From Flavobacterium potami (GTDB lineage Bacteria > Bacteroidota > Bacteroidia > Flavobacteriales > Flavobacteriaceae): DNA of 64,000 nt. The position numbers and the translations under genes are program-made. This document shows, piece by piece, positions 61,818 through 64,000 of this stretch. The stretch spans positions 682,001 through 746,000 of the forward strand of contig NZ_JAINUY010000002.1 of NCBI RefSeq assembly GCF_020026915.1, in the 5' to 3' direction. Within the stretch, counting starts at the first letter, position 1, and each line of letters opens with the position of its first letter. The notes below the pieces were generated by a model. That model was given only the letters and a program-made list of their open reading frames with translations. It was not told the DNA's origin and did not search any database.

Positions 61818-63461
61818 TTGAAAAAATATTACTTAATTCTGATTCTTATTATGATAAATTTTCCAATTTTCGCACTGGAAAATACAGATGTTATTTTAAA
61901 AGAATTAAATGAGGCAATCAAAAACAAACAACAATACGTAAAGATAAAAGAGGAACGAATTCTCAATTTTAAAAAGATAAAATCGGATAATCTTACGAAG
62001 GAGCAGGAGTATAATTACAATAAAACATTATATCTAGAGTATCAAAAGCTTAATTCGGATTCGGCAATTCAATATGTAAAAAAGAATTTAAAAATTGCTG
62101 AAGAACTTCAAAATAATGAACTTCTCAATTTGGCAAAATTACAACTGGTAACACTTTATTCTTCCTCTGGAAAATATCGTGAATCGGAAGCTATTTTGAA
62201 AAGCATTAATAAAAAGCAATTAGAACCTTCTTTACTTCCAAATTACTACGTTTCTTATCGTGAATTTTTTGAGCACTACGCGGCCAATAGTTATAGTATA
62301 GAATACAGAAAACAAATAGGAAGATATCGTGATTCGTTATTAACCATTTTAAATCCGAATACTTTAGATTATCAAATTAATAGAATTCAGCAGGATATTT
62401 TTAACAGGAAGTTTGATAAGCCTAAAAAACAATTACTTGCTTTATTAGTAAAAACAAAAGAGGAAAATCCGCAATATGCTATGATAACCTATTTGTTGGG
62501 CAAAATTGCAGAAGCTACAAAGGATTTAGAATCAAGAAAGAAATATTACGCACTTTCTGCAACATCGGATATAAAAAACGCCAATAAAGACAATGCTTCC
62601 TTGCAAGAACTAGCTTTGGTTTTTTATGAAATAGGTGATGTTGACATGGCTTACAAGTTAACGCAATCGGCAATTGAAGATGCTTTGTATTGCAATGTTC
62701 AGTTTCGTACATTATTGATGTCAGAAGTGTATTCTATCATTAATACCGTTTATCAGGAACGAGAAGCACAACGAAAAAGCGAATTGCAGATTTACTTGCT
62801 TTGCATCAGTTTGCTTTCTCTCTTTTTGCTTGTTGCGATAATTTATGTCTACAAACAAATGAAAAAGGTTTCGAGAATTCGAACAGAATTGTACGAAACA
62901 AGTCAGAAATTAGCAGAATTAAATAAAGATATTACCGAAACCAACAGCCAACTTCAGGAAAGCAACCTGCAATTGTCTGAATCTAATTTGGTTAAAGAGG
63001 AGTATATTGCTCATTTCTTCAATCTTTGTTCCACTTATATCAATAAGTTGGAGAATTACCGTATCATTTTAAATAAAAAAGCAACAGCAAAGCAGTTTGA
63101 TGAAATTTATAAAATATTAAAATCAACTACTTTAGTAGATAATGAGTTGGAAGAATTGTATAAGAATTTTGATATCATCTTTTTAAATTTATATCCAACA
63201 TTCGTTAAAGATTTCAATGCCTTATTAATTCCAGAGGAACAAATCGTTTTAAAGCAAAATGAATTGTTGAACACAGAGCTTAGAATTTTTGCTTTAATCA
63301 GACTCGGAATTACAGACAGTGTTAAGATTGCGGCATTTTTACGTTACTCTTTGAGTACAATTTACAATTACCGTACAAGAGCTCGAAATAAAGCTGCTGT
63401 TTCAAGAAATGATTTCGAAGAAATGGTCATGAAAATCGGTATAATGGCTTTGAAAGCGTAA
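61818..63461 (+). CDS. DUF6377 membrane-bound transcriptional regulator (SusR-like)
   Basis: A 547-residue protein starting with TTG at 61818. It has a signal-anchor (YLILILIMINFPIFA), a periplasmic helical/TPR-like region (residues about 20-330), a membrane helix near 340-360 (LLCISLLSLFLLVAIIYVY), a coiled coil (KLAELNKDITETNSQLQ), and a C-terminal helix-turn-helix (VKIAAFLRYSLSTIYNYRTRARNKA). This matches the DUF6377 group, which often neighbours glycan-use genes in Bacteroidota. The GH3 gene follows, so it probably controls a polysaccharide-use locus extending out of the window. Confidence 0.88.
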   Translation: MKKYYLILILIMINFPIFALENTDVILKELNEAIKNKQQYVKIKEERILNFKKIKSDNLTKEQEYNYNKTLYLEYQKLNSDSAIQYVKKNLKIAEELQNNELLNLAKLQLVTLYSSSGKYRESEAILKSINKKQLEPSLLPNYYVSYREFFEHYAANSYSIEYRKQIGRYRDSLLTILNPNTLDYQINRIQQDIFNRKFDKPKKQLLALLVKTKEENPQYAMITYLLGKIAEATKDLESRKKYYALSATSDIKNANKDNASLQELALVFYEIGDVDMAYKLTQSAIEDALYCNVQFRTLLMSEVYSIINTVYQEREAQRKSELQIYLLCISLLSLFLLVAIIYVYKQMKKVSRIRTELYETSQKLAELNKDITETNSQLQESNLQLSESNLVKEEYIAHFFNLCSTYINKLENYRIILNKKATAKQFDEIYKILKSTTLVDNELEELYKNFDIIFLNLYPTFVKDFNALLIPEEQIVLKQNELLNTELRIFALIRLGITDSVKIAAFLRYSLSTIYNYRTRARNKAAVSRNDFEEMVMKIGIMALKA

Positions 63462-63666
63462 ATATTTATTTTAAATCTACTACTTTTTATGATGTAGTTT
63501 TTGTTTTAAATATTTGTAAATCAATATTTTAATTTTTTAAACCACTACTTTTTTCTATCTAAAATTATAACTTGTACGATAACGTTTTAGTTTTACAATA
63601 TGATAGAAAAAGTTTTTATATAAGACTTTTAAATATTATCTAACCTAATGCTTAATTATTACTGTT

Positions 63667-64000
63667 ATGTTAAAAAACGTTAAAACATTTGTTGTTTTAC
63701 TTTTACTAAGTTCTTTGGGAATGAATGCCCAAAACAAAGTTCCAGTTTATCTAGATGATAAAAAACCGATTGAAGAGCGTGTAGAAGATGCGCTGAAACG
63801 AATGACTACCGATGAGAAAATTGCTATGATTCATGCGCAGTCTAAATTTAGTTCTCCAGGTGTAAAACGCCTTGGAATTCCAGAAAACTGGATGACCGAT
63901 GGACCACACGGAATTCGTACAGAGGTAAAATGGGACGAATGGGATCAAGCAGGATGGACAAACGATTCTTGTATCGCTTTTCCTGCGCTTACAGCACTTT
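63667..64000 (+). CDS. Glycoside hydrolase family 3 enzyme (N-terminal part, cut by window end)
   Basis: The first 111 codons of a secreted enzyme. The signal peptide is MLKNVKTFVVLLLLSSLGMN ending AQ. It continues with PIEERVEDALKRMTTDEKIA and the family 3 core MTDGPHGIRTEV, where the DGPHG(I/V)R motif binds the sugar in subsite -1. Catalytic Asp and the C-terminal domains lie beyond the window. Beta-glucosidase or beta-xylosidase activity is likely. Regulation by the upstream DUF6377 protein is inferred. Confidence 0.9.
   Translation, partial: MLKNVKTFVVLLLLSSLGMNAQNKVPVYLDDKKPIEERVEDALKRMTTDEKIAMIHAQSKFSSPGVKRLGIPENWMTDGPHGIRTEVKWDEWDQAGWTNDSCIAFPALTAL

Noticed and set aside
1..64000. tRNA or rRNA genes
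   Set aside because: I inspected the spacers and saw no GGTTCGAATC-type T-arm or CCA-ended cloverleaf; a tRNA search program would settle this.

Overview
The window is chromosomal DNA of a Flavobacterium-like member of the Bacteroidota. The evidence is consistent: AT-rich sequence, Bacteroidota promoters (TTTG about 15-20 bases before TAnnTTTG) ahead of many genes, type IX secretion (T9SS) C-terminal sorting domains, SusR-like regulator (DUF6377) next to a family 3 glycosidase, YtxJ of the bacillithiol system, and N-acylornithine carbamoyltransferase instead of ordinary OTCase. I see no rRNA, tRNA, CRISPR array, prophage or insertion sequence. Gene content is mostly housekeeping and metabolism, so this is core-type rather than island DNA.

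Layout. 1-9.7 kb (mostly minus strand): start of a probable ion channel, a DEDDh exonuclease/GIY-YIG fusion, a broken four-helix-bundle gene, yggS, 3-hydroxyacyl-CoA dehydrogenase, a Gfo/Idh/MocA oxidoreductase, pcm (plus), an HTH-Fic protein, a DUF4136 lipoprotein, smpB, a DUF2132 protein (plus), an outer-membrane protein and a GNAT/LacX-like epimerase pair. 10.7-13 kb: secreted M1 peptidase. 13.2-24.5 kb: a ten-gene arginine/proline operon (GNAT-argG-argC-argD-proA-proB-argF'-argB-argE-argH) preceded by a roughly 320-base structured leader with a possible short leader peptide. 24.6-36.2 kb: T9SS pectate lyase, paired DUF2157-type membrane proteins, ytxJ, clpB, surface proteins, a DUF808 membrane protein, small ORFs and a DUF6169 protein. 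36.3-41.8 kb: aguB and aguA (agmatine to putrescine) flanking an OmpA protein and a choice-of-anchor I lipoprotein. 42-50.7 kb: secreted EEP hydrolase, fahA, glyA, miaE, guaC, GNAT, pentapeptide protein, aspA. 50.9-56.4 kb: a BamA/TamA-type outer-membrane protein, a two-component system, a USP-like protein and a bestrophin channel. 56.6-59 kb: a MocR regulator divergent from an EamA transporter with a direct-repeat operator candidate. 59.3-64 kb: acyl-CoA oxidase-like enzyme, a DUF6377 regulator, and the start of a GH3 enzyme cut by the window end.

The most interesting parts are non-coding. The arginine operon leader has a consensus promoter, a 28-codon ORF with two CGG arginine codons, and two copies of a TTTGTC/GACAAA inverted repeat that could pair locally or with each other, as expected for an attenuator or a repressor site. 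The spacers inside and around the operon, and elsewhere, are filled with at least five families of dispersed inverted repeats. The carbamoyltransferase carries Ser at the residue that separates acetyl- from succinyl-ornithine enzymes, which points to a succinylated arginine pathway.
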